From assembly GCA_022432975.1 (NCBI GenBank), contig CM039509.1, forward strand, positions 40,210,209 to 40,274,208: a stretch of 64,000 bases of DNA. The letters are read 5' to 3'. Below, in pieces: positions 33,838-45,640 of this stretch (the first letter of the stretch is position 1; each line of letters opens with the position of its first letter). A model generated the notes under the pieces. It was given only the letters and a program-made list of their open reading frames with translations. It did no database searches and was not told the DNA's origin. The position numbers and the translations under genes were made by a program. This DNA comes from Begonia masoniana (taxonomy: Eukaryota > Streptophyta > Magnoliopsida > Cucurbitales > Begoniaceae).

Positions 33838-34603
33838 ACTTGTGTAATGGTTGAGCAATTCAGATTAATCCTTGCTTGGAAATGCAAATCAAAAGGTCCA
33901 AAGGTCCCCTCTTAGAGCTTCAGCCATTAACTGCTTTGAAAAACTCCAGTTCTTGCAATCAGTCTATGATGGTCGGGGAATCCATCAATGCCATGACAAA
34001 AGCTCTGCAACTTTCACTCTAAAGATCTGCACCGTTGGTTGACACTAAGGAACCTTTTGAGTCGAACAGAGGAACCTTAAGCTGTTGATACATTTGCTTA
34101 AATTAAAGATTATTGTGTTACCTTTTTTCTAATCATAAAAATAAAAAAAATATAATTACAATGTGCTCCGATTATGGATCTATAATTTTCGTTTCGCTTT
34201 ATAAATACATACAAATTAGTGGAAAAATTAACTTTTATATTTCCAATTGCGTTTTTTTTTTTAAAATTTTTTTATGCAACAAATATCTAAATTCCCACAT
34301 TCTCTCTCTGTTCTCCACTCTTTCCTTTTTTAAAAGCCTCTAAATGAATGGTGTTGAGCTGATCTTGAGTATAACTACACAAAGCACATCATTCACCTTC
34401 CATCAACCTGAAAAGATATTCACAAGGATTTGTTTGCTCTATTCTTAACTGTCAGGTTCATCTTCTCCTCTTCTTCTTTCCTCCTCTTGGAATTTAGTCT
34501 GCATATCAAAAAATCTTATAATATCTTTCTTTTCTGGCAGGGGATTTGGTGAGTCTTCTCTCCCAACAAAGCTTTTTCATCATCAACCCTAGAGAGAGAA
34601 GGG
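33838..34603. other. 3' flank of frataxin, AT-rich intergenic DNA
   Basis: Frataxin 3'UTR is followed by AT-rich DNA with no recognisable gene or repeat. A chromovirus LTR begins at 34604. Confidence 0.5.
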
Positions 34604-34939
34604 TGTCGTGGAACCAGATAGTATAATCAGAATATTCTACTTTTATTCAGAAAACTATCGGAGTTTCACAACCGGAATCCGTAAAACGATATAATCCAAA
34701 TTCTTACAGAGAATCTACGTAAAATAGAAAACTAACAGAAAAAAAGAAAACAGCGACACAAATGACCCCCTCCCTCTCCCTCTCCTTTCCTGCTTTATTC
34801 TCCTATTCTCTAACGGCCTCAGATTCCCTCTTTTCTTCAATTGGGCTTTATTCTCTGGACTTTGCTCCGAGTCTTCTGGGTAGCCCAGCTCTTGAGTCTC
34901 AGCTTGACTTCAGTTGGGCCTTGGCTTCCTTGACAGGCA
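34604..34939 (-). repeat. 3' LTR of the truncated chromovirus
   Basis: In element orientation the purine tract CAAGGGGAG precedes TGCCTGTCAAGG and the LTR ends GGTTCCACGACA. There is no second copy in the window for confirmation, so the ends are inferred from TG/CA and the adjacent purine tract. Confidence 0.6.
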
Positions 34940-34962
34940 CTCCCCTTGAAACAACCTTGTCC

Positions 34963-37403
34963 TCAAGGTTGAAAATCTGGAAACTGAGAACGAGCCACAT
35001 CAGCGTCAATCCACGAAGCTGCTTCAATTAGCTGCCCTTCCCAATGGATGAACCATTGCGTCACAGGAAAATTACCGCGCCTAACCACCCGTGTTTGAAG
35101 AACTGAATGGGGAGTGTGAAGATCACTGGAAACTATAAATTCCGGTAGCAACGATGAGGATGGAATAGACTGTTTGCCAATAACCTTTTTAAGAAGAGAA
35201 ACGTGGAAAACAGGATGAAGACGAGCGCCTTCCGGTAAAGCCAACCTGTAAGCCACCTTACCATGTCGAGCCAGAATCTGAAAGGGACCGAAGTAGTGGG
35301 GAGCCAGCTTATGGTTAGAGCGATCCGAAACAGATTTCTGTCGATAAGGTTGTAGTTTTAAAAACACCCAATCACCGACGTCGAATTGCCGCTCTGTCCT
35401 ATGCTGATCGGCATAAACCTTCATTCTATTTTGAGCCTCCGCGATGTTAGATTTTAACAGATTATTCATCGTATGCCGTTCTTGCAAAAATTCATCAGCT
35501 GATAAAGACTTAGTCGGGAAATAAGGTCCCAACACCAGCCGAGGTAGAGCTTCGCCATACAAGGCTTCAAAAGGAGTCATTTTAATTGCTGATTGTAGGG
35601 TAGTATTATACCACCACTCGGCCAAAGGCAGCCATTGACGCCAAGAAGCTGGCTTTTGAAAAGTCATGCACCTGAGGTACATTTCCAGGCATTGATTCAC
35701 ACGCTCTGTTTGACCATCCGTTTTCAGGGTGATACGCAGTAGATAGATGTAACTCCGCCCCAAAAGAAGAAAAAAGAGATTGCCAGAAACCAGACAAAAA
35801 GATGCGATCCCTGTCTGAAACAATAGAAAGTGGCAACCCACGAAGCTTGAAAACATTATCCAGGAAAAGATTTGCTACCTGGATCGCCGTAAAAGGGTGT
35901 CGAAGCGCCATAAAATGGGCATACTTGGTGAAGTGATCGACCACCACAAGAATGCAATTGGATTGAAGAGAGCTCGGCAGGCCTTCAATAAAATCCATAG
36001 CAATGTGTGTCCAAGGGTGTTGAGGTATTGGCATCGGTTGGAGAAGCCCCGGATAGGGAACGTGTTATCCTTTGAAACGTTGACGAATCTCACAGTTGCG
36101 AACAAAGGCATGAACGTTTGTCGTTAATCCTGGCCACCAAAATAGGGTTTTAGCTTGATGCAAAGTGGCCTGAATGCCGGAGTGGCCTCCCTCAGCTGAG
36201 GTATGGATGTTAGTGAGTAATTTGCTGTGAATGTTGTTTCCTCGACCAATGACTAACTTGTCGTTGAAACGCAACAGCCCATTTTGCAGGATAAAGTTGG
36301 GTTCTTGGGCCGGGTTGACTGCTTTGGATTGTAAAATGTTGGTGGCCCACGTATCACCATCATAACTCGAAATCACTTCATCAACCCATGCAGGGGATAC
36401 CACTGTTAACGCGGTACAGTTGGAACCAGCGTGATCGGCAAGGCCTGGTCACCTGGATAAAGCATCAGCGACGACGTTGTGACGCCCTGGCTTATATTCG
36501 ATGACATAATCCAAGCCCAAGAGCTTAGTCAACCACTTTTGTTGTATAGGCGTCGTGATCCGTTGCTCCAATAAGTATTTTAACGAGTTGTGATCAGTCT
36601 GGATCACAAACTTGTGACCTTCCAAATAATGCTGCCAGAGGTCAACTGCTGAGACCAACGCCAAAAGCTCTTTCTCATAGATCGAAAGACCCATGTTTTT
36701 GGTATTAAATGGTTTGCTCATGAAGGGATCGCCTTTTGATTCTGCATGAGAACCGCTCCCATGCCCCTGAAACACGCGTCCGTCTGAATAACGAAGGGCT
36801 GGGAGAAATCCAGTAAAGCCAAGATGGGTGGGTTGCTCATAGCGACTTTGAGAAGATTGAACGCACTGTCAGCTTCGGTATTCCAGAGAAAAGAGTTCTT
36901 CTTTAGGAGGGATGTGAGTGGTTTGGCGAGCATTCCATAGCTCTTGATAAACTTCCGGTAATACCCTGTCAAGCCCAGAAATCCCCGCAACTGCTTGCTG
37001 GTTGTTGGAGTCGGCCAAGTGACCATAGCTTCGATTTTGGCAGGATCAGCTTGGACTCCGTTACTGGAAATAAGGTGACCCAAGTAGCTTACCTGCTGTT
37101 GAGCGAACAAACACTTCGACCCTTTAACCACGAGACGATGTTGCTGGAGAATTGTGAATACCGACCGTAGATGTGTACAGTGATCCTCCAAGGTCTGACT
37201 ATAAACAAGGATGTCGTCGAAAAACACCAAGATGAACCGCCGGAGATGTTGGTGGAAAATGTGATTCATAAGGGACTGAAACGTTGTTGGAGCATTGGTA
37301 AGACCGAATGTCATGACTCTGAATTCGTAAAGCCCCTGGTGTGTCTTGAAGGCGGTTTTATGACAGTCGTCGGCCACCACTTCTATTTGATGATAGTTGT
37401 CTC
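34963..37403 (-). pseudogene. pol: Chromovirus pol fragment: RT, RNase H, integrase, chromodomain
   Basis: RT starts at the motif HQIEVVADDCHKTAF (37400) and has the polymerase site LVFFDDILVYS near 37210. RNase H follows (YEKELLALVSAVDLWQHYL, TDHNSLKYLLEQR). Integrase has its zinc-finger region (HTSAEGGHSG), MDFIEGLPSS, SDRDRIF and a frameshift near 35700 in the YHPETDGQTERVNQ region. The C-terminus PVTQWFIHWEGQLIEAASW is a chromodomain core. Frame breaks near 36740, 36410 and 35700 show it is non-functional. Confidence 0.9.
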
Positions 37404-37405
37404 TT

Positions 37406-38112
37406 TCTCTCTCATCAATAATATTCCATTGGGTTAGTATAATCTTCCTTCCTCAATAACTGGGTAGCTCCCATCTCATGTAAAATTGTTTATATTACTG
37501 CATCAGATGAGTAAATCTTCTCACTTCCCGTAGACAAAATCTGTAGGAGTATTTTGAAGAGATTTTTCCTGTTTCCATTTTCGAAAAACATCCAAGAAAA
37601 TTCACGAGTGGTTATGATGAACGAGATATCTGATCTTGCAGGAATCCTCTTCCTTGAGAAATATACCAGTAGTAATCATGTCATCTGAAAATGTTCCTTC
37701 GAGAATCACCAGGTATTTCTCCTCGTCTTGAAATGTGTTTGGCAGCTGAGAATCTGATTTTTTTTCTCGAGATTCTGACGAGAAAATCTGGAAACAGATG
37801 CTGCCAGGCTCAAACTCCATATGATGAAGACAAAAAAAAATGAAGGGTAAAAACCCAGAACAATCGAGAGAATCAGAAACAAATTTTCTATTGCTGTGAG
37901 CTAGTGGACATTTTCTTTTCCTCTGTGCCTTTTGCTGCCAAAGTGCCAATCGATAAGGCCTCGTAACAAACACATAGTTCACACAACGAAAAGCAGGCGT
38001 TAAGCAAGCTCTGCAGAGGCACATGATTCTAAAAAAAGAGAACGTGAACTCTACCCATAATTGTTCGTGTACTGCCTATATTTCGAAGTATAGTGTTAAA
38101 ACTGCAACACTT
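37406..38112. other. Unassigned DNA between two chromoviruses
   Basis: It contains no recognisable domain. A 140-codon open frame on the - strand (38024-37602) resembles no family I know and overlaps nothing; I do not call it a gene. This could be host DNA or old retroelement sequence. Confidence 0.4.
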
Positions 38113-38390
38113 TGATAGGAACCGTCTCTATTATTCAAGATTTTCCAGAGACATTACAAGGAAGGGTTCTTCGAGAGTTCCAGCCTCTCCTCCAAGCTTC
38201 TACTCAACTCCTGACTAACTAACTACGCTCCCCCTTCCTCCTGTATATGTATTTTTATTCTCAACTGTTTTACAACTGGTTTAACAAACCGTTTATTTCC
38301 TCTAATGAAAACAATGTAATTTTTATGCTTAATTCTATTTCTTATTTCTTCCTCCTTCTAGAATATGTAAATCTAACAACAGGTGTATCA
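38113..38390 (-). repeat. 3' LTR of the Reina-like element
   Basis: 278 bp, TGATAGGAACC...GGTGTATCA. It is preceded in element orientation by the polypurine tract GGAGGGGGAGTAA. The end of the pol frame extends into it, with the stop at 38342. Confidence 0.93.
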
Positions 38391-41300
38391 TTACTCCCCC
38401 TCCAAAAAGAAACCTTGTCCTCAAGGTTAAAATCTGGAAATCGATGTGATATCTCCGTAAAATCCTCCCAAGTAGCTTCAAATGAAGGAGCATTTTTCCA
38501 TTTAATCAACACTAAAATCAGCTGATTTAGACCCAGTGGTTGTTTAACCTCCAACAAAGCTTCTGGTTCACAGCTTTGCGCATCGGTTGCACTAAACTCC
38601 TCTGGTAAAGGAATCGGATTCTCACCATCTCCCTTTGCCGGTTTCAACAACGAAACATGGACAACAGGATGAATCTTGGCTGATTCCGGCAGAAGTAATT
38701 TATAAGCCACTTTGCTGATGCGCTGTATGATCTCGAATGGACCGGCAAATCTTAGTGCTAATTTTTGATACCTGTCCGATGCGATCGATTTCTGTATGTA
38801 AGGTTGGATTTTCAACCAAACCATATCGCCCACCTCATACTGAACATCCCTTCTCTTCTTGTTCGTCGTCTGTAACATTAACTGTCGAGCTCTATTCAAA
38901 TGGGATTTAAGAATATCCAATACTTCATCTCTCTCCCTCATATGCTCCTCCACCGTAGAAAGAACCGAAAACGTATTTTCAAGTCGCAAAAGTGTTGGTG
39001 GATCTCGTTTGTAAACAGCCCGGAATGGACTCATTCCAATTGCTGATTGGTAGGAAGAATTATACCAATATTCAGCCCAGAACAGCCAACGACTCCACTC
39101 TTTCGGTTTGTCACCGGTGAAACATCGTAAATACGTTTCCAAAGTCCGATTGACTACTTCTGATTGCCCATCGGTTTGCGGATGGTACGCCGAACTGAAC
39201 TTCAATGTTGTACCCTGCAAACGCCACAATTCTTTCAAAAAAGACTAACAAACACCTTATCTCTATCAGAAACAATCGATTTTGGCATACCATGTAAACG
39301 GAAAATATTATGTAGAAATTTCTCCGCCACTGTTTTAGCTGAAAAAGGATGACTGAGACCCACAAAATGACTAAACTTACTCAATCTATCAACCACCACC
39401 ATCACCGTATCCAAGCTATTAGATTTCGGTAATTTCTCAATAAAATCCATCGACACATCTTCCCAAATATCCACTGGAACTGGAAATGCCTGAAGGAGTC
39501 CTGCTGGCGACAAGGTCTCGTATTTATTTTTTTGACAAACTGAGCAGTTCCTTACATACTCTTCCACGTCTTTCCGCATTCCGAACCAAAAGAGTTCAGC
39601 TGCAATTTTGCGATAAGTTTTAGCTATTCCTCCATGACCGCCGACAGGACTATCATGAAATAACGTCAAAACTTTATGAATCACCGACGAAGTATGAGAA
39701 ATAACTTAAGCTCGTCTCCATGCAAACTAAAGTTGGAATTGCTAACAATTCCCTGTAACAGCTTCTGTTTTGATTTCGTTAACTTCTCATCTTCTTCAAT
39801 TCCTTCCTCCAACTCATTTCTGGAAATCACACTTTGAGTCATCACTGTTGTCAAATTCTGCAATTCACACTCGGAGTCCCCTCGACGAGAAAGACTGTCA
39901 GCAGCATTATTCTGACACCCCGGTTTATACTGCACTTCGAAGTCATAACCCAATATTTTTAGTAACCATTTTTGATGTTCTTGAGCTACTACTCGCTGTT
40001 CTAATAAAAATTTTAAACTCCTTTAGTCTGTACATACGATAAAATGCCTACCCAGTAAGTATGGTCTCCACCTTTGAATGGCTAAAACAATTGCCATCAA
40101 TTCTCTTTCATAAACCGATTTTAACTTGTTCTGTTTCGATAATTGTTGGCTGTAAAACACTATGAGTTTGTCTTGCTGCATCAATACAGCCCCTATCGCT
40201 GTTCCAGAAGCATCAGTCTCAATTACGAATACATCTTCAAAATTCGGAAGTGCTAGAACAAGAACTGTACATAATGCTGTCTTCAAATCTTCAAATGTTG
40301 TATTAACTTCCTCATTCCAACCAAATTTATCTTTTTTTAATAGTTCTGTAAGTGGCCTCGCGATAGATCCATAACCAGAAACAAATCGTCTATAATAACC
40401 TGTTAAACCCAGAAATCCTTGCAGCTGCTTCAATGATCTGGGTAATGGCCATTCTTTAATCGCAACCACCTTATTCTGATCCACCGATACTCCTCACTCC
40501 GAAATGATATAACCCAAATATTCTAATTCTTTTTGGGCAAACATACATTTTGTTTCATTGACATATAACTTCTCACGCTGCAAAATATCCAAAATCACCT
40601 CCAAATGGCTAAAGTGATTCTCCCATGACTTGCTATATATCAATATGTCGTCGAAGAAAACTAATACAAATTTTCGTAAATATTTATGGAAAACTTTGTT
40701 CATCAGAGATTGAAACGTAGAAGGGGCATTGGTGAGGCCGAAAGGCATCACCAAAAATTCGTAATGCCCTTCATGAGTTCTAAACGCTGTCTTATCGATA
40801 TCTTCTGTCTTCACCCTGATTTGGTGATATCTTGATTTCAAGTCGAGCTTAGTAAAGACAGTAGCACCATATAACTCATCCAGCAGCTCTTCAATAACAG
40901 GAATGAGAAATTTATCCTTCACGGTTTCCCTGTTCAATGCTCTGTAATCCACACAGAACCTCCAACTTTTGTCTTTCTTTTTAACTAAAATGATTGGGCT
41001 AGAGAAAGGGCTTGAACTGGGTTGAATTATGCCAGCTTCTAACATCTCTACCACCAATCTTTTGATTTCATCCTTTTGAATTACCGGGTATCTGTAAGGT
41101 CTTACGTTGATTGGAGTCGTTCCCTCCTTCAGTACTATTTGGTGCTCGTGTTGTCGCTTGGGTGGTAACCCAGCAGGCCAAGATAACACTTCTTGGTATT
41201 TCTGTAATAACTCAGCTATCAACTTGTCCCGTTGATTCGGTTCATCCTTGTCACTCTCCTCTATTTTTGCAAATTGCACTAAAACAGCTTGTCCTTCCTT

Positions 41301-42896
41301 CCGTAAACATTTCATCATAACTTTCAATGAAACAAACTTCTTGTCTACGTTCAGATCCCCTCTTATTTCTACCAGTTTTGTGTCAACTTTCCATTTCATA
41401 ATTTTCTTCTTCCAATTCACCTACATGTCTCCTATTGATTCCAACCACATCATCCCGAGTATCACATATGTATTGCCTAATTCAATAGGAAGAAACTCTT
41501 CCATAATACTCAACTTTGGTAATCGTAACAGAATATTTATGCAAATACCAGTTCCCTCGACTGACCTCCCATTTTCCATTGAAATTTCATATGAACCCGT
41601 ATTGTGGATAGGTAACTCTAGCTCCGATACTACTTTCCTGGAAATAAAATTGTGTGTGGCTCCACTATCCACCATTACTATCACTTCTTTTTCTTTAATG
41701 TGTCCTTTCAATCTCACCGTTCGCGGAGTCTTTAATCCCAAAATGGAATTCAAAGATAACTCCACGGCTTTATAACGCTCTTCGTTTTGATTTCCTTCTT
41801 TATACTCTTCATTGTCGCAACTACCATTTTCGCCTTCTTCTTCTCCCATAATTAGTACCTGCAGCATTTTCTTCTTGCACTGGTGTCCAAGGTTGTATTT
41901 TTCATCACATTGATAACACAACCCTTTCTCCCTTCTCATTTGCACTTCTGCTTCAGTTAGTCGTCTCCTGAAAACATCTACCTTAAGCCCTCCTGCAGGT
42001 TTCCCAACCATTTCTGTCTTATTCTTGACATTATTATTCATGACTTCTTGATTACGCTTATGAATATTCCTGTAATCATTAGACGAAGACAAATGCCACC
42101 GTGCCTGCTTATTCTCTACCACTTGCGAGCACTGCATGAATTCTCTAAGTCCTACATGTCTCATTAGCGTTACATCTCCTTTGATCTCATTCTTCAATCC
42201 ATTAAAAAAAGCGCTGATTAAAACCTCTTCAGGAATTCTGATTAAACCAGAAATGATTGTCTCAAACCTGGTTCTATATTCTTCCACCGTTTCTTCCTGT
42301 TTCAACACAAATAATCTATCGCAACTGGATCCTTCTTGTAACACCTTAAACCTTTCCATCAACAGTTGTTTCAGCTCATTGCACGTTCAAAAAGGGTGAA
42401 CTCTGTTCTCCCACTGGAACCACGATAATGCCGATCCTTCAAAACAAATGGCTGATGCTTCTACCTTTTCCTCCTCTGATAACTGATTGACGAAAAAATA
42501 GCGTTCTGCTCTAAAAATCTAGCCCTCTATATCATTTCCAAAGAAAAGTGGAAGCTCCAGTTTTCTGGGAAAAGAATCTCTCGTCGCTACTGCCAGATCA
42601 CTTGCAAATCTTCTAGGACTCTGATCACCTAACGATCCCATACACTCTTCTGAACCTTGATTTCTTGTTCCTTCCGAGCGCGCAACCAACCTGCTTAGTT
42701 GATCCTGCATTACGAGCATTGTCTTTTCCAACTCCGAAATCTTTTCTATCTTCTGTAGCTCTTGTTTCACCTCTGTCAACTCTTTCTGCCAATCTCCGAT
42801 TGCCTCCTTATGCGCCTCAGCTCTCGTTTGTGTCCCTCGCATGCCGCAGGAAAGATCTCTGATACCAAATTGATAGGAACCGTCTCTATTATTCAA
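38342..42896 (-). pseudogene. gag-pol: Reina-like gag-pol polyprotein, interrupted
   Basis: In order: gag with coiled-coil N-terminus (42896-42519) and capsid (42362 onward), CCHC-type knuckle CYQCDEKYNLGHQC, aspartic protease VDSGATHNFIS, RT (RPYRYPVIQKDEI, KLDLKSRYHQIRV, polymerase site VFFDDILIYS near 40660), RNase H (YERELMAIVLAIQRWRPYLL), integrase HHCC (HDSPVGGHGG...CSVCQKNK), MDFIEKLPKS, SDRDKVF, YHPQTDGQSEVVN, and a chromodomain (LVLIKWKNAPSFEATWEDF). Stops at 42519, 41421, 40494 and 40023 and frameshifts near 42365, 39690 and 39238 break it. The reading frame ends inside the 3' LTR at 38342. Confidence 0.93.
42857..42867 (-). promoter_or_regulatory. Primer binding site for initiator tRNA-Met (Reina-like)
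   Basis: CTCTGATACCA on the + strand matches the initiator tRNA-Met 3' end. It is three bases inside the 5' LTR edge at 42871. Confidence 0.88.
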
Positions 42897-43144
42897 GATT
42901 TTCTAGAGACATTACAGGGAAGGGTTCTTCGAGAGTCCCAGCCTCTCCTCCAAGCTTCTACTCAACTCCTGACTAACTAACTACGCTCCCCTTCCTCCTG
43001 TATATATATTTTTATTCTCAACTGTTTTACAACCGGTTTAACAAACCGTTTATTTCCTCTAATGAAAACAATGTAATTTTTATGCTTAATTCTATTTCTT
43101 ATTTCTTCCTCCTAGAATATGTAAATCTAACAACAGGTGTATCA
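42871..43144 (-). repeat. 5' LTR of the Reina-like element
   Basis: 274 bp, about 97% identical by eye to the 3' LTR, with one GT-rich and one TTC-type small indel. Confidence 0.93.
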
Positions 43145-43149
43145 CACTT

Positions 43150-45275
43150 GCTGATATTCTTTTAGCTAGCTTAGAATTATTCAAAACCACTTCTCCTATT
43201 TTCTAGTGAAAGCCATGGTTTGGTTAGTCAAAGTCATGATCTGTTATTTTCCTAGTCATTTGTTATTAAATTTAACACTGGGCTTTTAAGGCAAGCAGAA
43301 AAAGATGGAGAACGTGATTAGTGTTTAGTTGTTCTATATGCCTGTATTAAGCTATTGATTGCATCAAATAAAATTATCAATTCGTAGTCCAATTTTTATA
43401 CAGTGACATTCTTTTGTTTAATTGATAACCTAATTTCTGTCCTCTGTGAGCTATCCTCGTTCAACAATTTGGTATCAAAGCCAAACAATTCGTAGGCATT
43501 AAGTATCACAATTATTGTTACGGTGGGTAATCTCTAAGTTGTTGGCGGAATTAAGAAGCTCAACAACCATAACTACAATTCTTCGTCTTTTTGCATGATG
43601 TCTTATATGCAAGGCCAGGATCTATGGGAGGTTGTAAACGGCAATGATGTGAGCCAAACAGAGACTGAAGATGTGAATGGACCGCTGCGGAAGTGGAAAA
43701 TTAAAGCTAGCAAAGTCATGTTCGTTTCTAGATAAAAATTGAAGAAGATGCGCTGAAGCATATCCGGGATGCGAACACTCCCAAAAAAGCTTGGGATACA
43801 TTCGCCAAGCTATTCTCTAAGAAGAATGATACGAAGCTTCAACTCTTAGAGAGTGAGTTGTTGTCGGTGGCACAACGTGACATGATGATTGCACAGTATT
43901 TCTATAAAGTGATGTCGCTACATCGAGAAATTTCTGAGTATCGTGATACGAGGATGAAGCGGATCATCAAGCCAGAATTTATGAGTTTTGTTGCAGAAAA
44001 TACAAGGATGGTAACTCAACCGTCACTCGTAGAATTGGAAAATTTGTTGGCTAGTTAGAAGACTTTAGCTAAGCAAATGGGACGAGTCTCGGAGTCTCGT
44101 TGAAGAATGAAGAAGATGCACTCTCTGTCAATAAAGGCAGGAGGAATTTTAAGCAGCATGTTGTTAGTGGATCCAAAAAAAAATGATGACAAGGGAAAAA
44201 GTCATCAAGGTGAATGGAGCAATCGTACTCAAGGAGGTTCTAAGAATTATGGCAGTGGTCAAAAGTTTGAAGAGAAGTGCTACAACAAGATTGCTGGTGA
44301 AAGAAGAAGGTTGTGGAAAGTAATGATGCTACTTCCAAAAGTGAAGACAAATGGAATGTTGAAGCATTATTTGCTGAAGATGAGGAAGAGTTAGCTATTA
44401 TAGCAACAACAATCAATCAAATCGATTATGAGAATGATTGGATTGTTGACTAGACTGCATAAATTATATGACGGGTGATAAAGAGAAACAAAAAAACTTG
44501 TGAGAGTACAAAGAAAGACGAGTGCTGCTAACGACAAACAACTCAAAGTTACCAATAGCTCACATTGGTGATACAATAGTCTCTCTCTAGTATAGTGATG
44601 TCGAGGTGCCATTACAAAATGTTTATCTTTGGTATGAAGAAAAATCTTCTCTCCATAGCACAATTAACATCTTCTGGTCATTATGTTTTGTTTGGTACAC
44701 AAGATGTAAAAGTATATTGAGACTTTGAGATTGTAGAAGAACCAGTGATGAAGGGACAAAGATTGGAGTCTGTCTTTGTGATGTCTGCAAAAACATCATA
44801 AGTAGACAAGACAAGAAAGAACGAGACAACAGTCTTGTGGCACATGCAGCTAAGTCCCGTTAGCTATTCAAAGCTAGATGTGATGTTGAAAGGTCTACCA
44901 CAACTTGAAGTGAGAACAAAAACTATATGTGGAGGCTGTTAGTATGGAAAATCGCATCAATTACTATACAAAGAATCCAAGTTTAAAGCGAAGAAACCGT
45001 TAGAGTTGATTCATTCTGATGTGTATGGACCAATTAAGGAAGCTCCATAGTGGGATGAAATACATGGTGACCTTCATTGACGATTTCTTGAGGTATGTGT
45101 GAGGTTTATTTTATGAAAGAAAAATATGAAACTCTTCAAAAGTTCAAAGAGTTCAAGGAGATAGCACAATCGAGGTTGATGTGAAACTTTGTTGTCTACG
45201 CACTGACAATGGAGGAGAGTGTACCTCAGATGAATTCTCAATTTTTCTTCGGAAGTGCAGAATACACCATCAGTT
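43150..45275 (+). pseudogene. Old copia element, left part (LTR, PBS, gag, integrase)
   Basis: On the + strand. Possible LTR sequence ends TTCAACA near 43466, followed by an iMet-type primer site TGGTATCAAAGC (43470-43481). Gag remnants: QGQDLWEVVNGNDVSQTE (about 43610), KKAWDTFAKLFSKKNDTKLQ and MIAQYFYKVMSL. GAG-pre-integrase and integrase remnants: [40 protein letters not shown] and CLRTDNGGECTSDEFS up to HHQ at 45273. Many stops and frameshifts show an old copy. It is split at 45275 by a younger copia and resumes at 52395. Confidence 0.85.
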
Positions 45276-45640
45276 TGATACTCGAATATTGTTTATTTTT
45301 GGAGAGGAAGAAAAAAATGGACACCAAACAATGATCTTCACAAATGAAGTTTTTATTTTTCTTCTCTCTATTTCTCATTCAAACATATTGCACTATTTAT
45401 AGAGGCATACTTGACTCTTTACATTCATAACATAAATATAATTAAATACTATAAAACATCACATTTATTCCTAGCATTTATTCTTGACTCTTCAATACTA
45501 GTCATAACTTCTCCTAAGAAACTCTCAAATGACTTTAAGGGCTTTAAATCCATAGGTTACACCTTAGAAATGAATGTCATTAGGACCCTTCAATTTTCGT
45601 TAAAAAAAAAAACTGCTTCTTTTGAGTTTAATTCTCAACA
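45276..45640 (-). repeat. 3' LTR of the younger copia
   Basis: 365 bp. In element orientation it follows the purine tract TTAAGGGAGGAATT and starts TGTTGAGAATTAAAC; it ends GAGTATCA at 45276. A TATA box (TATAAATA on the - strand) is at 45401-45394. Confidence 0.9.

Larger units (their letters stand above)
34604..37405 (-). mobile_element. 5'-truncated chromovirus (Ty3/gypsy)
   Basis: On the - strand the element keeps RT from the YHQIE motif onward, RNase H, integrase, chromodomain, polypurine tract and a 3' LTR (34939-34604, 336 bp, ends TG...CA). Everything upstream of RT motif YHQI, including gag, protease and 5' LTR, is missing at about 37405. It is a dead fragment. Confidence 0.87.
38113..43144 (-). 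mobile_element. Reina-like chromovirus, nearly complete (5,032 bp)
   Basis: Short LTRs (38113-38390, 42871-43144) with TGATA...TATCA ends, a perfect 5 bp target duplication CACTT (38108-38112, 43145-43149), an iMet primer site, a single long gag-pol and a C-terminal chromodomain fit the Reina lineage. The LTRs differ at about seven sites, suggesting a fairly young insertion. It is inactivated by several stops and frameshifts. Confidence 0.93.

Noticed and set aside
34963..35040. Chromovirus as a functional element
   Set aside because: gag, protease, 5' LTR and the N-terminal half of RT are missing and integrase is frameshifted.
37602..38024. 140-codon - strand frame between chromoviruses
   Set aside because: No domain, no splice context and ordinary composition; kept only as unassigned DNA.
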